Below are positions 27,088 through 35,782 of a DNA stretch of 64,000 bases, in pieces; the first letter of the stretch is position 1, and the number at the start of each line of letters is the position of its first letter. The DNA is from Cohnella nanjingensis (GTDB taxonomy: Bacteria > Bacillota > Bacilli > Paenibacillales > Paenibacillaceae), in the NCBI RefSeq assembly GCF_014212125.1, contig NZ_JACJVP010000004.1, positions 62,001-126,000 of the forward strand, read 5' to 3'. The position numbers and the translations under genes were made by a program. The notes under the pieces are model-generated. The model made no database searches. It had not been told where the DNA came from and was given only the letters and a program-made list of their open reading frames with translations.

Positions 27088-27644
27088 TCATATTCCTCCT
27101 TCGGGCGTTCGTCGCCCATCGTCTCCTGTTCCAATAAGGCCATGCACGCCTGGATCGTCTCCAGGTGCGCTTCGTGATACCGGATGCCCATGAGCAGCGA
27201 CAGCCTCATATGCAGCGGCATCTTCAATTCGAACCGTTCGCGGAAATCCTGCAGCGTCTCCAAGTTCGACCGGTGGTCGCTTGCGCCGCTCTCGAGCCAG
27301 CTCCGCATCGTCCCGGCATCCGCTCCCCCGCCGAAATAGAGCCGCATGCACAGATCCGAACGAATGCTGTCGGCGACGAGCGGGCTCCGCAGGTAAGCCT
27401 GGAACGCCGCACTGCCCGCCTCGGTGATGGCGTACTCGTTCTTGTTCGGACGCTCTTCCTGCACGATCGTGCGCTTGACGATGAGCCCCTCCTGCTCGAG
27501 CTTGGCCAACGCCGGGTAGACGCTTCCGTAGCTGCCGTCGTAGAAAAAGGAGATGGTGCTCTCGAACTCCTTCTTGATCTCGTAGCCGGTCATCGGGCGC
27601 TTCCCCAACAAGCCGAGGGCGACGTATTTGCCTTGCAGCTGCAT
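27075..27644 (-). CDS. PadR-family transcriptional regulator
   Basis: 189 aa. Winged helix of the PadR type (~5-85): LGLLGKRPMTGYEIKKEFE, then YGSVYPALAKLEQEGLIVKR. C-terminal Vir_act_alpha-like helical dimerisation domain (~95-180). Overlaps the DUF2269 gene. A palindromic AT-rich stretch and a good promoter lie just upstream, suggesting autoregulation. Effector unknown. Confidence 0.9.
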   Translation of the reverse strand: MQLQGKYVALGLLGKRPMTGYEIKKEFESTISFFYDGSYGSVYPALAKLEQEGLIVKRTIVQEERPNKNEYAITEAGSAAFQAYLRSPLVADSIRSDLCMRLYFGGGADAGTMRSWLESGASDHRSNLETLQDFRERFELKMPLHMRLSLLMGIRYHEAHLETIQACMALLEQETMGDERPKEEYEWRS

Positions 27645-27660
27645 TCGGATTCACCTCGCT

Positions 27661-27718
27661 TAATTCATATTATGTATATTCATATTGTTAATATAAACGA
27701 TCGTTTTGACATTGTAAA
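27661..27718 (-). promoter_or_regulatory. padR promoter with candidate PadR operator
   Basis: Minus strand TTTACA and TATATT with a 17-bp spacer (27690-27718). Directly downstream, between promoter and gene, lies the near-palindrome ATGAATATACAT (10 of 12 positions symmetric), inside a run of ATAT motifs; ATGT/ACAT half-sites are common in PadR operators. Confidence 0.6.
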
Positions 27719-27838
27719 CCATTTTTCGGGCGAAAACCGTCTTCGCGTCCCTAATGCAAGGGCATCGCATGGACGGAAGATAGACTGCGGGTTGCGGGTT
27801 GCGGGTCGGCGCGGAACTTATCCCTCCCGCTAGGATCA

Positions 27839-27888
27839 ACAAAAAAACCGTGTCCGCGTTGGCTGGGCGCCAAACGTAGACACGGTTC
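27839..27888 (-). terminator. Terminator of the ycnJ-kinase-regulator unit
   Basis: Minus strand AACCGTGTC pairs with GACACGGTT around a ~24-nt loop containing a further TTGGCGCCCAGCCAA stem, followed by TTTTT. Confidence 0.9.
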
Positions 27889-27907
27889 TCCCGCTTCGGA
27901 TGTCCGG

Positions 27908-28588
27908 TTAGATCGGATCGACCCATCCGCGCTCGTAGGCGTAGCGGGTCAACTGCACACGGTTGTCGAGATGCAGCTTCTGCAAGATGTTTTTCAAATG
28001 GTTCTTGACGGTGTGTTCCGAGAGGCCGAGGACGCTCGCGACGTCCCGGTTCGTCCTTCCGCGCGCGACTTCCTGCAGAATCTCTTTCTCCCGGGGCGTG
28101 AGCCCCTCGCGGAAGACGCCGTCCTCTTTGCGGACGTCCGTCGAGGCGGACGCCGTCCTGCGGTTCGCGAATTCCCTCAGGATCGACAGCGCGAGCTCGG
28201 GATTGAGCGGAGCCTCGTCCGAAGTGACCGCGCGGAGATACTCCCGCCAGGCGGACGGATTCAGGTTCTTGAGCAAGAACCCTTGCGCCCCTTTCTTGAG
28301 CGCCTCGAAGAGATGGGACGGATCGTCCGACACCGTCACTATGACGATCTTCGCGTACGGGTACTCCGCCTTGATCGCTTTGGCCGCCTCCAAGCCGCCC
28401 ATGCCGGGCATCGAGATGTCCATCAGGACCAGGTCGGGCATCGCGTCCGTCATGAGGGCGAGCGCTTCTTCGCCGCTCGCGGCCTCGCCCACGATCGTGA
28501 AGTCTTTGTCGCTCGACACGATCTCCCGCATGCCCTGCCTCGCGTGCTTATGGTCGTCTACGAGCATGATGCGCCACGGTCCGCTCAT
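27908..28588 (-). CDS. NarL/FixJ-family response regulator
   Basis: 226 aa. Receiver domain 1-125 with acidic pair in IMLVDDHKH, phosphoacceptor Asp in LVLMDISMPGM, and Lys in LLKNLNP. LuxR-type HTH at ~160-220: LTPREKEILQEVARGRTNRDVASVLG. Follows its cognate histidine kinase by 4 bp. Targets unknown; the position behind a copper-transport gene hints at a copper or envelope signal, which is inference only. Confidence 0.95.
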   Translation of the reverse strand: MSGPWRIMLVDDHKHARQGMREIVSSDKDFTIVGEAASGEEALALMTDAMPDLVLMDISMPGMGGLEAAKAIKAEYPYAKIVIVTVSDDPSHLFEALKKGAQGFLLKNLNPSAWREYLRAVTSDEAPLNPELALSILREFANRRTASASTDVRKEDGVFREGLTPREKEILQEVARGRTNRDVASVLGLSEHTVKNHLKNILQKLHLDNRVQLTRYAYERGWVDPI

Positions 28589-28592
28589 CCGT

Positions 28593-29429
28593 TCATCCCG
28601 CCTCCTTCGCCAGCTCGACTACGGTCCGGCCGTTTCTGCGTTCGATCGCGAACGTCCAGCCCATGCGCCTGGCGCGATCGCGGACCATGCGCAGGCCGAA
28701 GCGGCCCTGCGCCTGCAGCGGGTCGCCTTCGAAGCCGACGCCGTCGTCCTCCACGGCGCAGCGGAAGCCGCCGTTGCCGGTCGGCTCTCCGACGACCTGC
28801 ACCGTCTGGGCCCGCGCGTGCTTGCGCACGTTCAGCAGCGCTTCGCGAAGGCAGGCATGCAGCTCCACTTTTTCTTTGTCGGAGAGGCTGTCTTCGGGAA
28901 TGGTCCAGCGGAACTCCGCACGCGCTTCGATGATCGCCGACGTCTCGCCGAGCAGCTCGCGGAGCGGCACGACCCAAGCGTCGCCCTCCGCCGACGGCGG
29001 CATCCGGAGATTCGCGATCGCCTGCCGCACGTCCTCGTGCACGACGCGGACCGTCTCGCGCAACTGGGCGGCCAACTCGCGGACGGCGGGCTCCCCGCCC
29101 GCCGCCTGGTCGAGCTGATCCAGCTTGACCGCGAGGAGGAACAGCGATTGCGCGATGCCGTCGTGCAGCTCGGCGGCGAGCCGTTCGCGTTCCTCGAGGG
29201 CGGCGCTGACCGACCGCTGCCGCTGCAAGGCGCTCTGCGAATGCTCGAGCCGCTGGAACAGGCCGCGCACGAGCGTCATCGTGACTACGAGCACGATGAA
29301 CGGCGCGAGCAGATTGCCGAGCTCCATCGTCATGTAAGGCAGCAGGAACGCATGGCGCACGTATTCCCACAGTCCGATCGTGACCGTAGGTATCCATAGA
29401 ATGAGCCATTTGATCCGACGATCGCGCAT
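28593..29429 (-). CDS. NarX/DesK-type sensor histidine kinase
   Basis: 278 aa from an ATG with AGGAGG upstream. Two N-terminal membrane helices (about 7-25 and 35-58) with a very short external loop, a coiled-coil, then HisKA_3 with phospho-His in RERLAAELHDGIAQSL (~His 105) and an HATPase_c domain (LREALLNVRKHA, DDGVGFE, GLRMVRDRAR). With so little outside the membrane it probably senses a membrane or intramembrane state. Lies 62 bp after the ycnJ-like gene, so possibly one operon with it. Confidence 0.92.
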   Translation of the reverse strand: MRDRRIKWLILWIPTVTIGLWEYVRHAFLLPYMTMELGNLLAPFIVLVVTMTLVRGLFQRLEHSQSALQRQRSVSAALEERERLAAELHDGIAQSLFLLAVKLDQLDQAAGGEPAVRELAAQLRETVRVVHEDVRQAIANLRMPPSAEGDAWVVPLRELLGETSAIIEARAEFRWTIPEDSLSDKEKVELHACLREALLNVRKHARAQTVQVVGEPTGNGGFRCAVEDDGVGFEGDPLQAQGRFGLRMVRDRARRMGWTFAIERRNGRTVVELAKEAG

Positions 29430-29491
29430 ACATATCCTCCTGCCCCGGTTCTCTTGTCGGCCGCGCCGCGAAGCGCCGGCAACGATCGGAA

Positions 29492-31165
29492 TTAATAGAT
29501 TCGGAAAGTCGTCTTGCGCGGCTTGAGCTCGTCGCCGTTCGCGTCGACCACGCGGATCTCCGCCTCCCACTTGCCCCGGAAGGCCAGATAAGGCCCCTGC
29601 GCCTTGAACGTATATTTGTTGTATTCTGGGAAGTCGTCAAGTTCCGAATCCTCGTACGGCTTCAACGGCACCTCGATCGCGCCGATATCTTCGCGGTCCA
29701 GCGGCTTCAGCCGAAGCGCGATCGACTTCGGATCGCCCGCCTTCTCCGGCGTCCATACTTTCAGCGTGAAGGCGTTGTCGCCCGGCACGTTCGGCGTGAT
29801 CCGCAGCGTTACGTGCATGTCCGTTCCCATCTCGTGGAACGAGAGCGGCGCGTTGGCGGGAAGGGGCGTCTGATAGGTGAAGATGCCGACGCAGAAGACG
29901 ATGCCCGCCAGCAAGCCGAGATCGGCCTTCAACAGGTGGCCGTGCGGCAGATCGCCGCGTCGCAGGCGCAGCCGGATGAGGAAGGCCGCGACGACGACGA
30001 GCAGCGACAGCCCCGCTTTGACCAGCAGCCAAGTTCCCCAGGCCGTGTACAGCAGATATTCCAGCGTCGGCAGAAAGGCTAGCGTCGAGAGCGCGCCCGT
30101 CACCCACAGCAGCAGGAAGGCGATCAGCGCCCACTTCGAGAATACGAGGGCGAAGCGGCCCGCTTCGGGACGTTCCTTCCGCCAGACCAGCACGAGCAGC
30201 GCCAGTCCGCCGCCCCATAGCGAGGCAGCCAACAGATGCACGAAGTCGAGGCCGACCGTATACGCGATCGGGGAGAACGCGGCCGCGTGACCGCTCCACG
30301 CCTCGATAAACAAAGCCACGGCCGCCCAGAACAGCCGGCCGGCGGTGCCGAGGCCGCTCAGCAGCGGCGCGGCGAGCGCGAGCAGCAGCTCCGCGGCGTA
30401 CAGCCGACCGATCGTCGTCTCGGTGAGGATCCGTCCCCACTCCGAGAAGGGTTCGCCTTGGGTCAAGTTCGCCATCTGGAAGACGACATACGCGATGATC
30501 GCCAGCGTCGTGTACTTCGACACGAACCGGACCGCTCCTTCGCGCGCCTCGCGCACGATCGGGGACGCCGAGCGGTACAGGCTCCACAGCATCAAGCCCG
30601 CCAGCACGAGCAGTCCCGCATAGTAAGCGATCCGGGAAGCGTAGAGCAGGAACAGCTGCGTCGTCAGATCCTGTCCGCCGCCGTGATTGTGGCCGGCATG
30701 CCCGATCTGGGCATGCGGATCGAGTTGGCTGGCGTCAGGCAGCGGCGGCGGATTGCCGACCGTGAAGACGTAGGCGCCCGATACCGGGTGCCCGTCGGCG
30801 GAGATCACGTCGTACGTGACGGTGTAGTGACCCTCGCCTAGCTTCGGCAGCGCGAGGCGCAGACCTTTGCCTTGGTCGAATCGTTCGGGCTTCGCTGACG
30901 TGACTGCCTTGGACTGGTCGTCCAGCACCCGCAGCCGGGCTTCGGCAGCATCCAGCCGCTCGCTGAACCGCAGCTCGACGAAGGACGGCGCCTCCGTCAG
31001 CTTCGCATCCTGCTGGGGCGTCGCCTGTACCAGCGATGCATGCGCCGAGGCCGTTTGCACGGCGAGCGCGCCGCCCGCCAAGAGCAGTCCGAGCAGCAGG
31101 TAGAGTACCCGCGCCCACGTCTTGCCTCCGAGGCGTATGCGTTGATCGATTGTCGTATGCGTCAT
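29492..31165 (-). CDS. ycnJ: CopC-CopD fusion protein, YcnJ-like copper transport
   Basis: 557 aa. Signal peptide ending ...TASA, then an exported CopC domain (~45-140) starting HASLVQATPQQ and containing DGHPVSGAY: the Cu-binding His residues. Next a CopD module with about eight helices (~175-430; LDFVHLLAASLWGGGL carries the conserved His). The C-terminal ~100 residues form an exported beta-rich domain (YtkA-like). B. subtilis YcnJ with the same layout imports copper and is induced by copper limitation. No ycnK repressor is seen here; the adjacent two-component system could replace it (inference). Confidence 0.92.
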   Translation of the reverse strand: MTHTTIDQRIRLGGKTWARVLYLLLGLLLAGGALAVQTASAHASLVQATPQQDAKLTEAPSFVELRFSERLDAAEARLRVLDDQSKAVTSAKPERFDQGKGLRLALPKLGEGHYTVTYDVISADGHPVSGAYVFTVGNPPPLPDASQLDPHAQIGHAGHNHGGGQDLTTQLFLLYASRIAYYAGLLVLAGLMLWSLYRSASPIVREAREGAVRFVSKYTTLAIIAYVVFQMANLTQGEPFSEWGRILTETTIGRLYAAELLLALAAPLLSGLGTAGRLFWAAVALFIEAWSGHAAAFSPIAYTVGLDFVHLLAASLWGGGLALLVLVWRKERPEAGRFALVFSKWALIAFLLLWVTGALSTLAFLPTLEYLLYTAWGTWLLVKAGLSLLVVVAAFLIRLRLRRGDLPHGHLLKADLGLLAGIVFCVGIFTYQTPLPANAPLSFHEMGTDMHVTLRITPNVPGDNAFTLKVWTPEKAGDPKSIALRLKPLDREDIGAIEVPLKPYEDSELDDFPEYNKYTFKAQGPYLAFRGKWEAEIRVVDANGDELKPRKTTFRIY

Positions 31166-31260
31166 TGCTATGGCCTGCCTTCCTAATCAATCGTTTCAAG
31201 CTTCGTGAAGTCGAGGGGCCGTCCCTGAAGGACCGGGCCGTCGGGAATGCTCATCCTCTC

Positions 31261-31266
31261 ATTATA
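31261..31266 (-). promoter_or_regulatory. Candidate -10 for the ycnJ-like gene
   Basis: Perfect TATAAT on the minus strand ~95 bp before the start codon; no good -35 at 16-18 bp, so it may need an activator. Confidence 0.35.
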
Positions 31267-31289
31267 GGACGAACGCAGGACGACCGCAT

Positions 31290-31475
31290 GGCCCATACGG
31301 GCTATGCGCGGCAGCCGCGTACAGAGGGAAAAGGTCCGCGCCGCATGGTTTCATACGGGCTTTGCGCGTTTGCGCGGCCGCTGCGCGCAAAGGGGGAAGG
31401 TCCGCGCCGCGCACCCCCTGCTGATGTACGCAGCGGCTGCGTACAGAAGGGGAAGTCCGACGTCGCGCGGCCTTC
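31290..31475. repeat. Palindrome-rich imperfect repeats
   Basis: Three related GC-rich blocks. GGTCCGCGCCGC occurs at 31333 and 31399, with a diverged AGTCCGACGTCGC at 31454. Palindromes: GTACGCAGC-G-GCTGCGTAC near 31428 (perfect) and TTTGCGCGGCCGCTGCGCGC near 31364. No coding sequence is supported here. The following 31480-31835 stretch has no gene, repeat or signal that I can support. Confidence 0.6.
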
Positions 31476-31837
31476 CGGCTTTTCCCATCGTACCCGAACC
31501 GTTCGGCCAGTTCAACTTCTCGCCTTGCTTGAGTCTCATACTTATACAGTGAACTCTATGGTTGAAGAGGCTGCTGCCTACCGGAAGTTGGCATAGCCTT
31601 CGCCTCCCCCTGCAAAGCGACACGTTGAGAGGCTTACTAGGGGAGGATAAACGTCGCGTAGCGATCGAACGGATTGCAACTCGGAGGAGAAGCACTGGCT
31701 TTGAAGTATGGGGAATGGTTGTATAGGGAAGGGTTGGCTCAAAAGCGGTAGACTGGTGCTTAGGTGAGAGGTAATTGCTAAGGTTAGTGACAACTGCAAA
31801 GTGAGGGGCTGGTGCTAAGACGGAGACGCGACAAGTG

Positions 31838-32215
31838 ACGTACTGAGTGCGACTCTTGGGCTCTGCTGCGGCGAAGTCGCGTGAAGTGACGTCCTGGTTA
31901 CGTCTCTTTGGCCCTGCTGCGGCGAAGTCGCGTGAAGTGACGTCCTGGGTACGACTCTTGGGCTCTGCTGCGGCGAAGTCGCGTGAAGAGACGTACTGGG
32001 TACGTCTCTTTGGCCCTGCTGCGGCGAAGTCGCGTGAAGTGACGTACTGGGTACGTCTCTTTGCCCCTGCTGCGGCGAAGTTGCGTGAAGTGACGTACTG
32101 GGCACGTCTCTTTGCCCCTGCTGCGGCGAAGTTGCGTGAAGTGACGTACTGGGTACGTCTCTTTGCCCCTGCTGCGGCGAAGTTGCGTGAAGTGACGTAC
32201 TGGGTACGCCGCATT
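31838..32215. repeat. 51-bp tandem palindrome array B (7-8 units)
   Basis: The anchor GCTGCGGCGAAG recurs at 31865, 31916, 31967, 32018, 32069, 32120 and 32171, exactly 51 bp apart. Each unit carries GACGTAC-TGG-GTACGTC or a variant; in the unit near 31990 the stem reaches 11 bp. As the period is divisible by three, several frames stay open and look like 17-residue repeat proteins, but codon pattern, missing ribosome sites and equal openness on both strands argue against a gene. Confidence 0.95.
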
Positions 32216-32413
32216 CTGCGGCTTCAATCCAGAATCTCACCTTCTCTAGACCAAATAAGCCGCATTCTGCGGGTCAGAGTGTCGAAAAAGTCCAAGCGGA
32301 CTTTTCGTCATTTCAGTTTTGATGTGGTGGGTCTCGGCCCCGCCGCCTCGCCAGTTGGTTGAATAGAGCCTGCTGCCGCTGCCTCCCGTGACTACCGCCG
32401 CGCGTATTCCCGC

Positions 32414-32833
32414 TTAGCGCATCTGGCGCACGACCACGTCCGGCCACCAATTCGACGCCGCGAACGGATAGCCTCGCGGCGTCTCCCATACGTAGACCCA
32501 GCCCGACGTTTGGGCTTCGTCCGCATCCGCGACCCACACCCGATCGTAATCGTTCGCCTCTTCGGTGCCGGCGAAGCCTTCGAAGGCGTCGAGTACCGGC
32601 CAGGCGGCGAGTTCGACCTCCGCCCACATGCCCCTGACGCGGTCGCCGCGGCCGATCGCTTCCTGCCCCCCGCCCAGCCATAGCGCGGGATAAGGACCGG
32701 CATCGATTAAGCGCCCGCGGACGCTGCCCGGTATCGGACCTGCCGTGAGATAAGGTGAGATCACGTCATGATGCGCCATGCCGGGCAGAAGCGAACCGTA
32801 GAGGAACAACCTGCAATATCTAGGGGATGTCAT
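32414..32833 (-). CDS. Gamma-glutamylcyclotransferase-like (AIG2/GGCT) protein
   Basis: 139 aa. The family signature LFLYGSLLPGMAHH is at residues 9-22 (GSL substrate loop) and LDAFEGF near 82 holds the Glu expected to act in catalysis. The fold converts gamma-glutamyl amino acids or amines to 5-oxoproline. Its ATG overlaps the pxpA stop (ATGA), and 5-oxoproline is exactly what PxpABC consumes, so a coupled pathway is likely. The true acceptor amine is unknown. Confidence 0.82.
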   Translation of the reverse strand: MTSPRYCRLFLYGSLLPGMAHHDVISPYLTAGPIPGSVRGRLIDAGPYPALWLGGGQEAIGRGDRVRGMWAEVELAAWPVLDAFEGFAGTEEANDYDRVWVADADEAQTSGWVYVWETPRGYPFAASNWWPDVVVRQMR

Positions 32834-33591
32834 CGGGCGCCAATCGCGTAGCCCGCGTCCTCGAGCCCCCGGCGCAGCGCGGCTGCGAACGTCGCCGCAC
32901 CCGGCGTATCGCCGTGCACGCAGATCGTCTGGGCCTTCACGGCGGCTACCGCGCCATCCGCCGTCGCCACGCACCCCCGCTCCAGCATGTCCAACGCTTG
33001 CTTCCGCGCGCGTTCGGGATCGTCCAGCACCGCTCCCGGCATGGATCTCGGCGCCAGGCTGCCGTCCGCGAGGTAGGCGCGGTCCGCGAATCCTTCCGCG
33101 ATCGCGCGAAGCCCGTGCGCCTCGGCGGCGCGCAGCAGCGCGCTGCCGCCGGGGCCGACGATGGCGATCCGCTCGTCCAGCGCTTTCGCGGCGCGGACAA
33201 CGGCCTCCGCAAGCTCTTCGCGGCGCGAAGCCATATGATACAGCGCGCCGTGGGGCTTTACGTGCGCGACCCGGCTGCCGGCGGCCCGGGCGAACGCCTG
33301 CAGCGCGCCGGCCTGATGGAGCACGAAGTCCTCCACCTCCTGCGCGGTCACCTGCATCTCCCGTCTGCCGAAGCCGAGCCGGTCCGGCAAGCCGGGATGC
33401 GCGCCGATCGCCACCCCTCGCTCGACGCAGGCAGCCACGGAGGCGCGCATCGTATGCGCGTCTCCGGCATGGTAGCCGCAGGCGATGTTGGCGGAGGAGA
33501 CGATCGCGATGAGCGCTGCGTCGTCTCCGCTGCGGTACGCCCCGTATCCCTCGCCCAGATCGCAATTCAAATCGACCGTACGCGGTCTCAT
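32830..33591 (-). CDS. pxpA: 5-oxoprolinase subunit A (LamB/YcsF family)
   Basis: 253 aa. VDLNCDLGEGYGAY at residues 6-19, ANIACGYHAGDA near 35 and GAHPGLPDRLGFGRR near 63 are the family motifs. PxpA acts with PxpB and PxpC to split 5-oxoproline to glutamate with ATP. Lies 49 bp downstream of the pxpB-pxpC fusion and 4-bp overlapped with the GGCT-like gene. Confidence 0.95.
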   Translation of the reverse strand: MRPRTVDLNCDLGEGYGAYRSGDDAALIAIVSSANIACGYHAGDAHTMRASVAACVERGVAIGAHPGLPDRLGFGRREMQVTAQEVEDFVLHQAGALQAFARAAGSRVAHVKPHGALYHMASRREELAEAVVRAAKALDERIAIVGPGGSALLRAAEAHGLRAIAEGFADRAYLADGSLAPRSMPGAVLDDPERARKQALDMLERGCVATADGAVAAVKAQTICVHGDTPGAATFAAALRRGLEDAGYAIGAR

Positions 33592-33640
33592 CTCTCATCG
33601 ATCTCCCTTCTCGGACCTATTCAACCTTTCGAATTGGCGA

Positions 33641-35647
33641 TTAACGATTCGTATACCAAGCGAGTCGGATGCCGGCCTCCCGAAGCGCCCGGTCCTGCGC
33701 CCGCTGGGCAAGCGCCGCGTGCGCCGACGAGAGGCTGACGGCTTCGAAGGCAATGCGCTGACCCGGCTGCAGCTGCCCGAGCTTCGGGAGGTCCGCCGCG
33801 ATCACATGCGCGAGGATCGGGTAGCCGCCGGTCGGCTGGCAGCCCGGGCCGAGCACGATCGGTTGACCGTCCGGCGGTACTTGCAGCGTCCCCGGCGTTA
33901 CGCCGTGCGAGACCGCTTCGAACGGCGACCGAAGCGCAAGGGGCGACCCGGTCAGCCGGACGCCCATCCGGTCGGATGCCGGCTGGACGCGATATTCCGT
34001 CAGCAGGAGACGGGCGCGCGCTTCGGGGGCGAACAAGTCCCAGCCGCGTCCCCGGACGACGCGCAGCACGACCGCGGGGCCGTCCGGCGCTTCGCCCTCG
34101 CCGGGTACGAAGCCGCCGCCTGCCGCCGCCCATCGTTTGCCCTGGCGTTCGGCGTCAACGGCCAGCCGCGCCATCAGCCGCAGTGCCGCGGGCGACGGCG
34201 GCCAGAGCCGCAGCGTATCGCCGGCTGCGAGCGGTCGGCCGTCCACGCCGCCGATACCGGCTCGGGGGTCGGTGCTTCGGCTGCCTAGCACGCGCGGTAC
34301 GTCGATGCCGCCGGCGAAGGCCAGGTAAGCGCGGCATCCCCGCTGGGCCCGGCCGACGGACAGCTCCGATCCCGCGCGCAGCAATACGGGCCGCCCGGCA
34401 GTGAACGGTTCGCCATCGATGCGTGACTCCAGATCCGCTCCTGCCAAGGCCGCCAAGCAGTCCCGAAGGAAACGATAACGTCCGCCCTGCAACGTCAGCT
34501 CCAGGACGGCTTCGTCCGGACCGTTGCCCACGAGCGCGTTCGCCGCGCGGCAGGCTTCGCGGTCCATCGCTCCGCCGACCGAGACGCCGAACGCCTGCCA
34601 ACCGGGGCGCTGCAAATCTTGCACCGTCGTATACAGACCGGGCGCGAGGACGGTGAAGTCCATTTCGTCCGCAGGCCTCGCCGCCCTTATGTTCATCGCT
34701 TCCGCTATCCGCCCGTCTCCCTCAAACATTCCTTCCGCTATCCGCCCGTTTCCCTCAAACATCCCTTCCGCTATCTGCCCGTCTCCCTCAAACAACCCTT
34801 CCGCTATCCGCCCGTCTCCCTCTAACCGCTCCTTCGCGGGTTCTTCGACCGGAACGAACCGCACCCGGTCGCCGGGGCGGATCGGGAACGGATCGAACGC
34901 CTCCAGACGGAATAGCCGTACGTCCGTACGTCCGATGATCTGCCAGCCGCCTGGCGAGTCCACGGGATAGACGCCGGTCTGGCGGCCCGCGATGCCGACC
35001 GATCCGGCAGGGACCCGGAGCCGGGGAGACGCGCGCCGCGGCTGCGTCAAGCGTTCGGGCAGTCCCGATAGATAGGGAAAGCCCGGCGCGAAGCCGATCA
35101 TCGCCACCTCGTACGCCGCAGAAGAATGGCCGTCCACGAATTCCGCCTCGCTCATCCCGCTCCGCGCCGCAGCGGCGGCCAGGTCGGGTCCCGCTTCCCC
35201 GCCGTACCGGACGGGCAGGACGACTTCACGCGCCGCCGTCTCGCGGGTCTCTACCCTCAGTTGCCCGGCACCGGAGACTTCACGCGCCGCCAACTCGCCG
35301 GACTCTTCAGCCTGTGGTTCGGCATCGGGATCGAATTCTTTCTCCGAACCGGCGGGCGCTATCGCCGGCTCCTCCCCTTCTCCGCCAAAGAGGCTAACGA
35401 TCTCCCTCTCGATCGCCGCGCCGTCCCATTCGCCGAGCTCGCCGACGAACGGCGGAGGCAAATCCCGTACGCGCAGGTGAAGCGTCAACGTATCGTAAGC
35501 CGGCACGGCTTCGCTTAGCCATGCCGGCGCGCGGCTTCGCAGCCGCTGCGCATGCCCCGCCAAAGCGGAAGGCGGCAAGTCCCCCGTTCCGATCCACCGC
35601 ATCAGCAGCGCCTGATCGCCCAACGTTTCCACACGCCATTCGGACAT
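33641..35647 (-). CDS. PxpB-PxpC fusion (5-oxoprolinase subunits B and C)
   Basis: 668 aa. Residues 1-~265 are PxpB/KipI (GDQALLMRW, GFAPGFPYLSGLP, PAGSVGIAGRQTGVYP); ~315-668 are PxpC/KipA (LAPGLYTTVQDLQRPGWQAFGV, RVVRGRGWDLFAPE, SDRMGVRLTG). Between them is a linker with four near-identical 11-residue repeats (EGDGRIAEGMF type), from a 33-bp DNA repeat. A second insertion rich in Glu/Ala (~93-140) splits the PxpB part. Together with PxpA it forms the 5-oxoprolinase complex. First gene of the pxpBC-pxpA-ggct unit. Confidence 0.93.
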   Translation of the reverse strand: MSEWRVETLGDQALLMRWIGTGDLPPSALAGHAQRLRSRAPAWLSEAVPAYDTLTLHLRVRDLPPPFVGELGEWDGAAIEREIVSLFGGEGEEPAIAPAGSEKEFDPDAEPQAEESGELAAREVSGAGQLRVETRETAAREVVLPVRYGGEAGPDLAAAAARSGMSEAEFVDGHSSAAYEVAMIGFAPGFPYLSGLPERLTQPRRASPRLRVPAGSVGIAGRQTGVYPVDSPGGWQIIGRTDVRLFRLEAFDPFPIRPGDRVRFVPVEEPAKERLEGDGRIAEGLFEGDGQIAEGMFEGNGRIAEGMFEGDGRIAEAMNIRAARPADEMDFTVLAPGLYTTVQDLQRPGWQAFGVSVGGAMDREACRAANALVGNGPDEAVLELTLQGGRYRFLRDCLAALAGADLESRIDGEPFTAGRPVLLRAGSELSVGRAQRGCRAYLAFAGGIDVPRVLGSRSTDPRAGIGGVDGRPLAAGDTLRLWPPSPAALRLMARLAVDAERQGKRWAAAGGGFVPGEGEAPDGPAVVLRVVRGRGWDLFAPEARARLLLTEYRVQPASDRMGVRLTGSPLALRSPFEAVSHGVTPGTLQVPPDGQPIVLGPGCQPTGGYPILAHVIAADLPKLGQLQPGQRIAFEAVSLSSAHAALAQRAQDRALREAGIRLAWYTNR
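34700..34830. repeat. 33-bp in-frame tandem repeat inside pxpBC
   Basis: TTCCGCTAT anchors at 34700, 34733, 34766 and 34799, exactly 33 bp apart, encoding four copies of an 11-residue Glu/Gly/Asp/Ile/Ala unit. Lies in the interdomain linker. Confidence 0.95.
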
Positions 35648-35687
35648 CGCTTGTCTCCCCCTCTCGCCCTTGCGGATCAGCCCGGCG

Positions 35688-35717
35688 TTGCATCCGGCTC
35701 GCCATTCCCGCTACAAT
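35688..35717 (+). promoter_or_regulatory. Candidate sigma-A promoter for the 107-aa protein gene
   Basis: TTGCAT and TACAAT separated by 18 bp on the plus strand, 65 bp before the ATG. Confidence 0.5.
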
Positions 35718-35782
35718 GAATGGGTCATGATCGGACCGGTTCGCCCAGTTCCGCTTATCCTTACCCCGGAGGTTACGCCTGC

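Noticed and set aside
31351-32214. Apparent repeat protein of 17-residue units read from array B
   Set aside because: The 51-bp period keeps several frames open at once; there is no ribosome site and three competing frames are equally open, so it reads as non-coding repeat.
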